From contig NC_003155.5 in the NCBI RefSeq assembly GCF_000009765.2, forward strand, positions 7,502,001 to 7,566,000: a DNA stretch of 64,000 nucleotides, read 5' to 3'. Positions within the stretch are counted from its first letter, which is position 1; every line of letters starts with the position of its first letter. Source of the DNA: Streptomyces avermitilis MA-4680 = NBRC 14893 (GTDB lineage: Bacteria > Actinomycetota > Actinomycetes > Streptomycetales > Streptomycetaceae). The notes beneath the pieces are model-generated. The model had not been told where the DNA came from. It was given only the letters and a program-made list of their open reading frames with translations, and did not search any database. This document shows, one piece after another, positions 53,382-63,233 of the stretch. The translations under genes and the position numbers were made by a program.

Positions 53382-54361
53382 CGGCAGCGGTGAAGGACGA
53401 GATTTCCCGGCTTCCCGTCACCCGGACCTGCTGCAGAAAGGCAGAGGTCTCGGCGATCCTGCGGTTTGCGGGCGGCCTGCACCTGGTGAGCGGCCGGATC
53501 GTGATCGAGGCGGAGCTGGACACCGCGATGGCGGCCCGCCGCCTCAAACGGGACATCCTGGAGATCTTCGGCCACAGCTCCGAACTGATCGTGATGGCGC
53601 CCGGCGGACTGCGCCGCGGCTCCCGCTATGTCGTCCGCGTGGTCGCGGGCGGCGACCAGCTGGCCCGCCAGACCGGCCTCGTCGACGGCCGTGGCCGTCC
53701 GATCCGCGGGCTGCCCCCGCAGGTGGTCTCGGGGGCCACCTGCGACGCCGAGGCGGCCTGGCGCGGCGCGTTCCTGGCCCACGGCTCGCTGACCGAGCCC
53801 GGCCGCTCCTCCTCCCTGGAGGTGACCTGCCCGGGCCCGGAGGCCGCCCTCGCCCTCGTCGGCGCCGCCCGCCGCCTGTCGATCGCGGCGAAGGCCCGCG
53901 AGGTGCGGGGCGTGGACCGCGTGGTCGTACGGGACGGTGACGCCATCGGCGCCCTCCTCACCCGCCTCGGCGCGCACGAGTCCGTGCTGGCCTGGGAGGA
54001 GCGGCGGATGCGCCGCGAGGTCCGCGCCACGGCGAACCGTCTCGCCAACTTCGACGACGCCAACCTGCGCCGCTCGGCCCGCGCCGCCGTCGCCGCCGGT
54101 GCCCGGGTGCAGCGCGCGCTGGAGATCCTCGCCGACGAGGTGCCGGAGCACCTCGCGGCCGCAGGGCGGCTGCGCATGGAGCACAAACAGGCCTCCCTGG
54201 AGGAGCTGGGCGCGCTCGCCGACCCGCCGTTGACCAAGGACGCCGTCGCCGGCCGTATCCGCCGTCTGCTGGCCATGGCCGACAAGCGCGCGCAGGACCT
54301 CGGCATCCCGGGCACGGAGTCCAACCTCACCGAGGAGATGGCAGACAACCTCGCAGGCTGA
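53372..54361 (+). CDS. whiA: Sporulation/cell-division regulator WhiA
   Basis: A 329-residue transcription factor that, with WhiB, activates sporulation septation genes and represses others in Streptomyces. The N-terminal LAGLIDADG-like domain has AMTAAVKDEISRLPVTRTCC, AEVSAILRFAGGLHLVSGRI, TCDAEAAWRGAFLAHGSLTE. The C-terminal helix-turn-helix has ANRLANFDDANLRRSARAAV, LEELGALADPPLTKDAVAGR and RIRRLLAMADKRAQDLGIPG. ATG 53372 overlaps yvcK by 10 bases; a second ATG at 53378 is possible. A terminator follows, ending the uvrC-rapZ-yvcK-whiA operon. Confidence 0.98.
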   Translation: MAMTAAVKDEISRLPVTRTCCRKAEVSAILRFAGGLHLVSGRIVIEAELDTAMAARRLKRDILEIFGHSSELIVMAPGGLRRGSRYVVRVVAGGDQLARQTGLVDGRGRPIRGLPPQVVSGATCDAEAAWRGAFLAHGSLTEPGRSSSLEVTCPGPEAALALVGAARRLSIAAKAREVRGVDRVVVRDGDAIGALLTRLGAHESVLAWEERRMRREVRATANRLANFDDANLRRSARAAVAAGARVQRALEILADEVPEHLAAAGRLRMEHKQASLEELGALADPPLTKDAVAGRIRRLLAMADKRAQDLGIPGTESNLTEEMADNLAG

Positions 54362-54394
54362 CGCGCGAGGAACGACGCAGGCCGAGAGTCCAAC

Positions 54395-54437
54395 ACGCCG
54401 GTGCCGACACCCACTTGGGTGGTCGGCACCGGCGTTT
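54395..54437 (+). terminator. Terminator after whiA
   Basis: ACGCCGGTGCCGAC (54395-54408) pairs with GTCGGCACCGGCGT (54422-54435), with additional inner pairing of accca/tgggt, followed by TTTC. It closes the four-gene operon. Confidence 0.88.
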
Positions 54438-54528
54438 CGCTGTCTTTGAGGCGCCCTTGACTCGATCATGGAGTGTCATGAGCCTGGCATCTGTTCGCTG
54501 CTGTGGCGAACCACTGCAAGGGGGGCTC

Positions 54529-57483
54529 ATGAGACGAAGAGCGAGATCGATCCTCGCTGCCGGCGCGCTGCTGCTCGGGGGAGCGGGCATGGCGCCCATC
54601 GCCCAGGCGGACAGCGGCAGTTCGCCCAAGCCGGATGCGGACGCCGTGAAGGTGTTCCGCGCCGAGGTCACGAAGCAGCAGGTACCCCTGCTGCTCGCGG
54701 CCGGGCAGGACGGCCATGAACTCGGTGCACAGGCGCCGGAGAAGGGCACGGCCACGGTCGAGGTCTACCTCACCGACAAGCAGGCCCGGAAGCTGGAGAA
54801 GCAGGGTGTGGAGCTCACCGAGCACACACTTTCGGCCAAGGCCGAGGCGCGTGTCGAGGACGCGGCGCAGGGCGTGTTCCGCCCGTACAGCGGAAAGGGC
54901 GGTCTCGAGGAGGAGATCGTCAGGACGGGCGCGGCCCACCCCGACCTCACCAAGGTCGTCTCCATCGGCAAGACCCTGAACGGCCAGGACATCCTCGCGC
55001 TCAAACTGACCAAGGGCGCGAAGAAGACCAAGGACGGCGCCAAGCCCTCCGCGCTGTACATGTCCAACCAGCACGCGCGCGAGTGGATCACGCCCGAGAT
55101 GACCCGGCGGCTGATGCACTACTACTTGGACAACTACTCCAAGGACAAGCGCATCAAGAAGATCGTCGACTCGACGGAACTGTGGTTCGTCCTCTCGGCC
55201 AACCCCGACGGCTACGACTACACGTTCCAGAACTCCGACACGCGTCTGTGGCGCAAGAACCTGCGGGACGTCAACGGCGACGGCACGATCAGCACCGGCG
55301 ACGGCGTCGACCTCAACCGCAACTTCTCCTACAAGTGGGGCTACGACGACGAGGGTTCGTCCCCCAACCCCACCAGCCAGACCTACCGCGGCGCGAGCCC
55401 CGGCTCCGAGCCCGAGACCAAGGCCCTGGACGCCTTCGAGAAGCGCATCGGCTTCACGTACGGCATCAACTACCACTCCGCCGCCGAACTGCTCCTCTAC
55501 GGAGTGGACTGGCAGGTGGCGACGCCGAGCCCGGACGACATCGCCTACAAGTCCCTCGCCGGTACGCCGGACAACTCCGCGGTCCCGGGCTACCGCCCGC
55601 AGGTTTCCTCGGAGCTGTACACCACCAACGGCGAGGCGGACGGCCACGCCTCGAACGTCAACGGCATGGCGATGTTCACGCCCGAGATGTCGACGTGCCA
55701 GACCGCGTCGGACATCGACCCGAACGACACCTGGAACGCGGCCGACTGCCAGTCGGTCTTCAACTTCCCGGACGACGAGAAGCTGATCAAGCAGGAGTTC
55801 GAGAAGAACATCCCGTTCGCGCTCTCCGTCGCCGAGACCGCCGCCCATCCCGACAAGCCGTCCTCCACGGTGGGCATCGACGCGCCCGACTTCACCCCGG
55901 CGACGTTCTCCACGTCGTACTCCCGCGGCGCCGACCAGGAGGTCTCCGTCGTCGTACGCAAGTCCGTGCGCGACAAGGAGCTCAAGTACCGCGTCAACGC
56001 CGGCCGCACCGAGGACATGGCGCTCAAGGCCTGGAAGGGCGGCGAGACGTACGGGGGCGACGACAACCTGTACTTCGACGAGTACCGCACCAAGGTCCAG
56101 GACGGCGAGCCGGGCGACAAGGTCGAGGTCTGGTTCACCGGCGAGACCAGGAGCGGCAAGAAGACGTCCAGTGCGCACTTCACGTACACCGTGGCCGAGC
56201 GGCCGAAGGCGGACACCCTCGTGGTCGCCGAGGAGGGCGCGACCGCCACACAGGCCCAGAAGTACGTCGACGCCCTGAAGGCCAACGGCCACAAGGCGCT
56301 CGTCTGGGACGTCGCCACCCAGGGCGCGCCCGACGCGCTCGGCGTGCTCGACCACTTCAAGACCGTCGTCCACTACACGGGCGCGGCCCGGCCGGGCAAC
56401 CCCACCCAGCTCCAGCTGCGCGCCTTCCTCAACGAGGGCGGCAAGCTGATCGAGGCGGGCGAGCTGGCGGGCGGCAGCGTCGACCTCGGCGACGGCACCC
56501 TGTCGAACGACTTCAGCCAGTACTACCTGGGCGCCTATTCGCGTACGTCGACTCCGGGGGCCAACGGCTTCACCGGCTCCGGCAAGCTCGACGGGTCCAC
56601 GGGCGCCCTGGGCGACGCGCCGGGCAACCCGCTGAACGCGGCGGGCACCTACGGCGTCACCTCGGACGAGCTGTCCGTCGCCACGTATCCGCAGTTCGCG
56701 AGCGCCGGTGCGGGCCAGTTCGCCGGGACCGTCAACCCGTACGGACCGCACGGGGGCTCCTCCATGGCGGCCGCCGTCCACACCGACGACGCCTACAAGC
56801 GACTCACCCGCACCATCGATCTCACCGGGGTGGGCGCGGCCGACAAGCCGACCCTGCGCACCCAGCTCCTGTGGGACACGGAGCCCGGCTACGACCACGC
56901 GGTGCTGGAGATCCACACCACCGGCGCCGACGACTGGACGACCCTCCCCGAGGCGGGCGGCGCCACCGGAGCCACCGTCCCGGCGGACTGTGAGGCAGGG
57001 TTCCTCGTCGCCGAGCACCCCTGGCTCAAGCACTACCTGACCGTGGCGGCCGGCGGCTGCACCGCGACCGGCACCAGCGGCTCCTGGAACAGCTTCACCG
57101 GCGCCTCCACCGGATGGCAGCAGGTCGGCTTCGACCTGAGCGCGTACGCCGGCAAGTCGGTCGAGGTCTCGCTGAGCTACATCACCGACCCGAGCTCCGG
57201 CGGTCACGGTGTCCTCGCCGACGACGCCTCCCTCGTCGTCGGTGGCACCGCCACCCAGGCGGAGGGCTTCGAGACCTCGCTCGGGGCCTGGAGCGTGCCC
57301 GGACCGCCCGCGGGCAGCCCGGCCGTCCTCAAGGACTGGGCGCGCTCCGGAGCGCTCTTCAAGACCTACGGAGCGGTCACCACGCGTGACACCGTGCTGT
57401 TCGGCTTCGGCCTGGAGCACGTCACCGCGGCGGCCGACCGTACGGCGCTGATCGGGAAGGCGCTGACGGCGCTGGGTGGCTGA
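54529..57483 (+). CDS. Secreted M14 zinc carboxypeptidase with long C-terminal extension
   Basis: A 984-residue exported peptidase. A signal peptide (RRRARSILAAGALLLGGAGM, AQA) and a pro-region of about 90 residues precede the catalytic domain. The zinc ligands are His 182 and Glu 185 in SNQHAREWITPE and His 316 in GINYHSAAEL. Substrate Arg 264 is in DLNRNFSYKWG, and the general base Glu 386 is in FTPEMSTC. The domain matches carboxypeptidase T-type enzymes. Residues 450-984 are beta-rich extensions, with a DUF-like SVAETAAHP boundary and an immune-inhibitor-A-like WDTEPGYDHAVLEI. ATG 54529 has AAGGGGGG upstream. Lies between whiA and gap. Confidence 0.95.
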   Translation: MRRRARSILAAGALLLGGAGMAPIAQADSGSSPKPDADAVKVFRAEVTKQQVPLLLAAGQDGHELGAQAPEKGTATVEVYLTDKQARKLEKQGVELTEHTLSAKAEARVEDAAQGVFRPYSGKGGLEEEIVRTGAAHPDLTKVVSIGKTLNGQDILALKLTKGAKKTKDGAKPSALYMSNQHAREWITPEMTRRLMHYYLDNYSKDKRIKKIVDSTELWFVLSANPDGYDYTFQNSDTRLWRKNLRDVNGDGTISTGDGVDLNRNFSYKWGYDDEGSSPNPTSQTYRGASPGSEPETKALDAFEKRIGFTYGINYHSAAELLLYGVDWQVATPSPDDIAYKSLAGTPDNSAVPGYRPQVSSELYTTNGEADGHASNVNGMAMFTPEMSTCQTASDIDPNDTWNAADCQSVFNFPDDEKLIKQEFEKNIPFALSVAETAAHPDKPSSTVGIDAPDFTPATFSTSYSRGADQEVSVVVRKSVRDKELKYRVNAGRTEDMALKAWKGGETYGGDDNLYFDEYRTKVQDGEPGDKVEVWFTGETRSGKKTSSAHFTYTVAERPKADTLVVAEEGATATQAQKYVDALKANGHKALVWDVATQGAPDALGVLDHFKTVVHYTGAARPGNPTQLQLRAFLNEGGKLIEAGELAGGSVDLGDGTLSNDFSQYYLGAYSRTSTPGANGFTGSGKLDGSTGALGDAPGNPLNAAGTYGVTSDELSVATYPQFASAGAGQFAGTVNPYGPHGGSSMAAAVHTDDAYKRLTRTIDLTGVGAADKPTLRTQLLWDTEPGYDHAVLEIHTTGADDWTTLPEAGGATGATVPADCEAGFLVAEHPWLKHYLTVAAGGCTATGTSGSWNSFTGASTGWQQVGFDLSAYAGKSVEVSLSYITDPSSGGHGVLADDASLVVGGTATQAEGFETSLGAWSVPGPPAGSPAVLKDWARSGALFKTYGAVTTRDTVLFGFGLEHVTAAADRTALIGKALTALGG

Positions 57484-57547
57484 CTCCGGTCGGTCAACGG
57501 CAGTTGGTGTCGTGTAACCGAAACGAGTGGTCAGGCCTCAAGGACGG

Positions 57548-57583
57548 GGCGGTCCGTACCCCTACTGGTGGGTACGGACCGCC
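57548..57583 (+). terminator. Terminator after the M14 peptidase gene
   Basis: GGCGGTCCGTACCC (57548-57561) and GGGTACGGACCGCC (57570-57583) form a perfect 14-bp stem with an 8-base loop, upstream of the gap promoter region. Confidence 0.88.
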
Positions 57584-57710
57584 TCGCCGTGTATGGGGCA
57601 TCTCGATGTCACCACAGGGGCTTCAGGGAGGTAGGGTCGTAGGCGGTCGGGGACATCCCATACAACTCGCCGGCGTCGAATGCCGGCGTACCTAACGAGG
57701 AGATCGGTTC

Positions 57711-58718
<1,008 letters not shown>

Positions 58719-58746
58719 GTCCCGGAGCAGGCACCTCGATGTAGAG

Positions 58747-58786
58747 CAGGGCTCGGGCAGCGCAAAGCCGCGCTGTCCGAGCCCTG
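58747..58786 (+). terminator. Hairpin between gap and pgk
   Basis: CAGGGCTCGGGCAGCGC (58747-58763) pairs with GCGCTGTCCGAGCCCTG (58770-58786), 17 bp with one G-T wobble and a 6-base loop. It may terminate most gap transcripts and allow some read-through to pgk. Confidence 0.75.
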
Positions 58787-58845
58787 TCTCACGTACTGAT
58801 CGATCAGCCCTCCCGGATCACCAGAGCCTTCCTAGGAGTCCCTTC

Positions 58846-60057
58846 ATGAAGACGATCGACGAACTTCTCGCCGAAGGCGTGGACGGCAAGCGGGTCTTCG
58901 TCCGCGCCGACCTGAACGTGCCGCTGGCCGACGGCCTCATCACCGACGACGGCCGCATCCGCGCCGTCCTGCCGACGGTCAAGGCGCTGGCCGAGGCCGG
59001 TGCCAAGGTGGTCGTCGCCTCGCACCTGGGCCGCCCCAAGGGCGCCCCGGACCCGGCCTTCTCCCTGCTGCCCGCGGCGGAGCGGCTCGGTGAACTCCTC
59101 GGCGCGCCCGTCGCGTTCGCCCAGGACACCGTGGGCCCCGCCGCCCACGACGCCGTGAACGGCCTCCAGCCCGGCCAGGTAGCGGTCATCGAGAACCTGC
59201 GCTTCAACGCGGGCGAGACGTCCAAGGACGACGCCGAGCGCGGCGCGTTCGCCGACCGGCTGGCGGCCCTGGCCGACATCTACGTGGGCGACGGTTTCGG
59301 CGCCGTGCACCGCAAGCACGCCTCCGTGTACGACCTCCCGGCACGCCTGCCGCACTACGCGGGCTACCTCATCGCCACCGAGGTCAACGTCCTGAAGAAG
59401 CTCACCGAGGACGTCAAGCGCCCCTACGTGGTCGCACTCGGCGGCGCCAAGGTCTCCGACAAGCTCGCCGTCATCGACCAGCTGCTCGGCAAGGCCGACC
59501 GCCTGCTGATCGGCGGCGGCATGGCCTACACCTTCCTCAAGGCCAAGGGCTACGAGGTCGGCATCTCCCTCCTCCAGGAGGACCAGATCCCGACCGTCAA
59601 GGAGTACATGGAGCGCGCGGAGAAGAACGGCGTCGAGCTGGTCCTCCCCGTCGACGTGCTGGTCTCCACGGAGTTCCCGGACCTCAAGACGAAGGCCCCG
59701 GCCAACCCCACCACCGTCGCCGCGGACGCCATCCCGGCCGACCAGGAGGGTCTCGACATCGGTCCTGAGACCCGCAAGCTGTACGCATCGAAGCTCGCCG
59801 ACGCGGCCACCGTCTTCTGGAACGGCCCCATGGGCGTCTTCGAGCACCCCGACTACGCCGAGGGCACCAAGGCGGTCGCCCAGGCCCTCGTCGACTCCCA
59901 GGCCTTCACGGTCGTCGGCGGTGGCGACTCCGCCGCGGCCGTCCGCATCCTGGGCTTCGACGAGACGGCATTCGGCCACATCTCGACCGGCGGCGGCGCC
60001 TCCCTCGAATACCTCGAGGGCAAGACGCTCCCCGGCCTTGCCGCACTGGAGGACTGA
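58846..60057 (+). CDS. pgk: Phosphoglycerate kinase
   Basis: A 403-residue enzyme: 1,3-bisphosphoglycerate plus ADP to 3-phosphoglycerate plus ATP. Substrate-binding RVFVRADLNVPL and VVASHLGRPKGAPDP; central VIENLRFNAGETSKDD; nucleotide side ALGGAKVSDKLAVIDQLL, FWNGPMGVFEHPDYAEGT and TVVGGGDSAAAVRILGFDE; GGGASLEYLEGKTLPGL near the end. ATG 58846 has AGGAG upstream. tpiA follows after five bases, so pgk-tpiA are co-transcribed. Confidence 0.98.
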   Translation: MKTIDELLAEGVDGKRVFVRADLNVPLADGLITDDGRIRAVLPTVKALAEAGAKVVVASHLGRPKGAPDPAFSLLPAAERLGELLGAPVAFAQDTVGPAAHDAVNGLQPGQVAVIENLRFNAGETSKDDAERGAFADRLAALADIYVGDGFGAVHRKHASVYDLPARLPHYAGYLIATEVNVLKKLTEDVKRPYVVALGGAKVSDKLAVIDQLLGKADRLLIGGGMAYTFLKAKGYEVGISLLQEDQIPTVKEYMERAEKNGVELVLPVDVLVSTEFPDLKTKAPANPTTVAADAIPADQEGLDIGPETRKLYASKLADAATVFWNGPMGVFEHPDYAEGTKAVAQALVDSQAFTVVGGGDSAAAVRILGFDETAFGHISTGGGASLEYLEGKTLPGLAALED

Positions 60058-60062
60058 ACACC

Positions 60063-60839
60063 GTGACTTCGCGCATGCCGCTGATGGCGGGCAACTGGAA
60101 GATGAACCTCAACCACCTCGAGGCCATCGCCCACGTCCAGAAGCTCGCCTTCGCCCTGGCCGACAAGGACTACGAGGCCTGCGAGGTCGCCGTCCTGCCG
60201 CCCTACACCGACCTGCGCTCCGTGCAGACCCTGGTCGACGGCGACAAGCTCAAGATCAAGTACGGCGCCCAGGACGTCTCGGCGCACGACTCCGGCGCCT
60301 ACACCGGCGAGATCTCCGGCTCGATGCTGGCCAAGCTCAAGTGCACGTACGTGGCGGTCGGCCACTCCGAGCGCCGGCAGTACCACCACGAGACCGACGA
60401 GATCGTCAACGCCAAGGTCAAGGCCTCCTTCAGGCACGGCCTGATCCCGATCCTGTGCGTCGGCGAGGAGCTGGAGGTGCGCGAGGCGGGCAACCACGTC
60501 ACGCACACGCTCACCCAGGTCGAGGGCGGCCTCAAGGACGTCCCGGCCGAGCAGGCCGAGACCATCGTGATCGCGTACGAGCCCGTCTGGGCCATCGGCA
60601 CCGGCAAGGTCTGCGGCGCCGACGACGCCCAGGAAGTCTGCGCGGCCATCCGCGCCAAGCTCGCCGAGCTGTACTCCCAGGAGCTGGCCGACCAGGTCCG
60701 CATCCAGTACGGCGGCTCCGTGAAGTCCGGGAACGTCGCGGAGATCATGGCGAAGCCCGACATCGACGGCGCCCTGGTCGGCGGTGCCTCGCTCGACGCC
60801 GACGAGTTCGTCAAGATCGCGCGCTTCCGCGACCAGTGA
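60063..60839 (+). CDS. tpiA: Triosephosphate isomerase
   Basis: A 258-residue TIM-barrel enzyme interconverting dihydroxyacetone phosphate and glyceraldehyde 3-phosphate. PLMAGNWKMNLNHLEA carries the catalytic Lys; AVGHSERRQYHHETDE the catalytic His; AYEPVWAIGTGKV the catalytic Glu and loop 6; RIQYGGSVKSGNVAEIM the phosphate loop. GTG 60063 is used, five bases after pgk; ATG 60075 is an in-frame alternative. Confidence 0.98.
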   Translation: MTSRMPLMAGNWKMNLNHLEAIAHVQKLAFALADKDYEACEVAVLPPYTDLRSVQTLVDGDKLKIKYGAQDVSAHDSGAYTGEISGSMLAKLKCTYVAVGHSERRQYHHETDEIVNAKVKASFRHGLIPILCVGEELEVREAGNHVTHTLTQVEGGLKDVPAEQAETIVIAYEPVWAIGTGKVCGADDAQEVCAAIRAKLAELYSQELADQVRIQYGGSVKSGNVAEIMAKPDIDGALVGGASLDADEFVKIARFRDQ

Positions 60840-60871
60840 GTATGCGGTAGCGGCGATCCGTCGTACCCTTG

Positions 60872-60933
60872 CGGGGGCCGAGGGCTCTGAAAGTGAGCAC
60901 GCACAGAGCTCACCGGAAAAGCTTCGGCCCCCG
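60872..60933 (+). other. Long-loop stem between tpiA and secG
   Basis: CGGGGGCCGA (60872-60881) is complementary to TCGGCCCCCG (60924-60933), with a 42-base loop. It covers much of the tpiA-secG gap and could be an mRNA structure, a weak terminator or chance. I give it low weight. Confidence 0.4.
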
Positions 60934-60970
60934 TTGTCGTCCATCCAGTTCCGAGGAAGTTGGTCCAGCC

Positions 60971-61207
60971 GTGGTTTTGGGGTTCTCGATCGCCCTGATC
61001 GTCTTCAGCCTGCTGCTGATGCTGCTGGTGCTGATGCACAAGGGGAAGGGCGGCGGCCTCTCCGACATGTTCGGTGGCGGCATGCAGTCGTCCGTCGGCG
61101 GCTCCTCGGTCGCCGAGCGCAACCTCGACCGGATCACCGTGGTGATCGGTCTGTTGTGGTTCGCGTCCATTGTCGTGCTCGGCATCCTGATGAAGGTCAA
61201 CAGGTAG
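60971..61207 (+). CDS. secG: Preprotein translocase subunit SecG
   Basis: A 78-residue small subunit of the SecYEG channel with two membrane helices: VLGFSIALIVFSLLLMLLVL and TVVIGLLWFASIVVLGILMK. They flank the conserved cytoplasmic loop MHKGKGGGLSDMFGGGMQSS. GTG 60971 is chosen; GAGGAAG lies upstream. The position directly after tpiA is the common location of secG across Gram-positive bacteria. Confidence 0.96.
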   Translation: MVLGFSIALIVFSLLLMLLVLMHKGKGGGLSDMFGGGMQSSVGGSSVAERNLDRITVVIGLLWFASIVVLGILMKVNR

Positions 61208-61426
61208 GTAGTCGTGGGCTGACGCCGGCACGACCACGCATATCGCACGTAACGCCCCATGTTCGGTACGAGTCTTCGGACGCGGCCTATCATGGGGCTT
61301 GCGTCTGGAGGGCGGGGTGTAACTCCAATCACTGGACGCGCGTTGGGCCTTACGTAGACTGAGGCGCTCGCAGCGAAGCGTCACGCCGACTCGCTTCGCG
61401 GCACCATCACGCAGGGAGTTACGACC

Positions 61427-61762
61427 GTGGCAAGTGGCAACGCGATCCGAGGAAGCCGGGTCGGGGCGGGGCCGATGGGCGAGGCCGAGCGCGGCGAGTC
61501 CGCGCCGCGGCTGCGCATCTCCTTCTGGTGCTCCAACGGGCACGAGACGCAGCCCAGCTTCGCCAGCGACGCGCAGGTTCCCGATACCTGGGACTGCCCG
61601 CGCTGCGGCTTTCCCGCCGGACAGGACCAGGACAACCCGCCGGACCCGCCGCGCACCGAGCCGTACAAGACGCACCTCGCGTATGTACGGGAGCGGCGCA
61701 GTGACGCGGACGGCGAGGCGATCCTCGCCGAGGCGCTCGCCAAACTGCGGGGCGAAATCTAG
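61427..61762 (+). CDS. RNA polymerase-binding protein, RbpA family
   Basis: A 111-residue factor with an N-terminal SGNAIRGSRVGAGPMGEAER (the basic tail of the RbpA family), a Zn-binding-like core (FWCSNGHETQPSF and WDCPRCGFPAGQD) and a C-terminal sigma-interaction helix (THLAYVRERRSDADGEAIL, ALAKLRGE). RbpA stabilises the open complex of RNA polymerase with principal sigma factors. Streptomyces carries at least two paralogues, and the short form here looks like the paralogue rather than the classic SigR-controlled RbpA, so I leave the symbol blank. GTG 61427 follows GGGAG. Confidence 0.9.
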   Translation: MASGNAIRGSRVGAGPMGEAERGESAPRLRISFWCSNGHETQPSFASDAQVPDTWDCPRCGFPAGQDQDNPPDPPRTEPYKTHLAYVRERRSDADGEAILAEALAKLRGEI

Positions 61763-61772
61763 GAATTGAGAA

Positions 61773-61802
61773 CCGGCCGGGCACTGAGGAGTGCCTGGCC
61801 GG
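61773..61802 (+). terminator. Terminator after the RbpA-family gene
   Basis: CCGGCCGGGCACT (61773-61785) pairs with AGTGCCTGGCCGG (61790-61802) with one G-T wobble, then acgtgttt. It lies just upstream of the MFS gene promoter. Confidence 0.8.
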
Positions 61803-61841
61803 ACGTGTTTCGCACGGCCTCGCCGCTCGCTGCGCGGTCGA

Positions 61842-61864
61842 CTGTCAGTGGTGCCCGTTACGGT
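61842..61864 (+). promoter_or_regulatory. RecA-NDp/PafBC-type promoter of an MFS transporter gene
   Basis: CTGTCAGTG (61842-61850), an 8-base spacer and TACGGT (61859-61864) match the LexA-independent damage promoter. The GTG start at 61893 has GGGAGGGGG upstream, giving a leader of about 20 bases. Confidence 0.82.
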
Positions 61865-61892
61865 TCGCAGGAGTGGACCGGGAGGGGGCGCT

Positions 61893-63161
61893 GTGACGAC
61901 GGCCGAGGCGAGTGGTGTGGCAGCACCCGCATGGCGCGGGGGCTTCGGGCGGCTGTGGAGCGCGGCAGTGGTGTCGCGGTTCGGAGACGCGCTGCGGACC
62001 GCCGCGTTACCCCTGATTGCCGTGCGGCTCACCGACGATCCCCTCGTCATCGCCTCCGTGACCGCCTGCGGCTACGTTCCGTGGCTGCTCTTCGGTCTGC
62101 TCGGCGGCGCCGTCGCGGACCGGGTGGACCAGCGCCGGGCCATGTGGGCCGTGGACACGGTACGCGGGGCACTGGTGGCGTCCTTCGCGCTCGCCGTCGG
62201 GCTCGGACACGCGTCGATCCCGCTGCTGTTCGTGCTCGCCTTCTCGCTGACCACCCTCCAGACGCTCTTCGACAACGCCTCCACGGCCCTGCTGCCGTCC
62301 CTCGTGGATCCCGAGGCCCTGGGCAGCGCCAACGCGAGGCTGATGACGGGCCAGCAGCTCGCGGGCGGCCTGCTCGCGAGCCCCTTCGTGCCGCTGTTGC
62401 TGGCCGCCGGGGCCGCCGTGCCGTTCGCCGCGGACGCGGTCACCTATCTGCTGGCCGCCGCCCTCGTGGCCTTCCTGCGGATCCGGGCGCCCGAGCGGGC
62501 GCCACGCCCGGCCGGCAGCACCCTGCGGGCGGAGATGGCCGACGGCCTGCGCGCACTCCGGCGTGACCGGCCGCTGCGCGCGATCTGCGCGGCCACCCTG
62601 CTGTGCAACATCGGCATGGGCGCCCTGATCGCCACCGTGGTGCTGCACGTGACGCGCTGGCTGCACACGGGGAACGCGGGATACGCGGCCGTGATGACGG
62701 CGTACTCGGCCGGAAGCCTCGCCGGTGGCTTCGTCGCCCAGCGGATCGCGAACCGCGTGGGGAGAGTCCGCGCCCTGCTCCTGTGCGTCGGCGTCCAGAC
62801 CTCGTCCTTGGTGCTCATCGGCACCGTCCGCCAGCTCGCCGCCCTGATCGTCGGCATGGCGCTGCTCGGCGCCATGGGCATGGTGTGGAACGTCAACCAG
62901 GTCACGCTGATGCAGCAGCGCAGCGAGCCGTCCATGGTCGGCCGCATCGCCGCGGCCTTCCGCACGGCCTCGACGTCCGGCGCCCCGCTCGGCGCCCTGC
63001 TGGGCGGCGCCGTGGCACAGGTGTACGGGCTGAACGGGCCCGCGCTGTTCGCGGCCGTCCTGTTCGCGCTGGCCGGCACCGCGTTGATACCCGCGCTCAC
63101 GCCGGACGTACCTGTTGTCGAGCCGGACGACGGCGCGACGACAGCTCACGTCACGCCCTGA
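61893..63161 (+). CDS. MFS transporter, TTA-containing, under a damage-type promoter
   Basis: A 422-residue, 12-helix transporter of the MFS_3/enterobactin-exporter-like type. LWSAAVVSRFGDALRTAALP starts helix 1; GYVPWLLFGLLGGAVADRVD carries the RxxDR-like motif A (ADRVDQRRAM); the second half has LRRDRPLRAICAATLLCNIG and VWNVNQVTLMQQRSEPSMVG. Leu in AALPLIA (about residue 39) is a TTA codon, so expression may depend on bldA. GTG 61893 is the first start downstream of the damage promoter. Substrate unknown; efflux of a genotoxic or host-made compound would fit. Confidence 0.92.
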   Translation: MTTAEASGVAAPAWRGGFGRLWSAAVVSRFGDALRTAALPLIAVRLTDDPLVIASVTACGYVPWLLFGLLGGAVADRVDQRRAMWAVDTVRGALVASFALAVGLGHASIPLLFVLAFSLTTLQTLFDNASTALLPSLVDPEALGSANARLMTGQQLAGGLLASPFVPLLLAAGAAVPFAADAVTYLLAAALVAFLRIRAPERAPRPAGSTLRAEMADGLRALRRDRPLRAICAATLLCNIGMGALIATVVLHVTRWLHTGNAGYAAVMTAYSAGSLAGGFVAQRIANRVGRVRALLLCVGVQTSSLVLIGTVRQLAALIVGMALLGAMGMVWNVNQVTLMQQRSEPSMVGRIAAAFRTASTSGAPLGALLGGAVAQVYGLNGPALFAAVLFALAGTALIPALTPDVPVVEPDDGATTAHVTP

Positions 63162-63233
63162 TCAATTAGGTTGGGACCGGCAGCGGGGCAAGGGACGCAG
63201 CAGCACACGCAGGAAAGAAGGCGGAAGTCCGAG

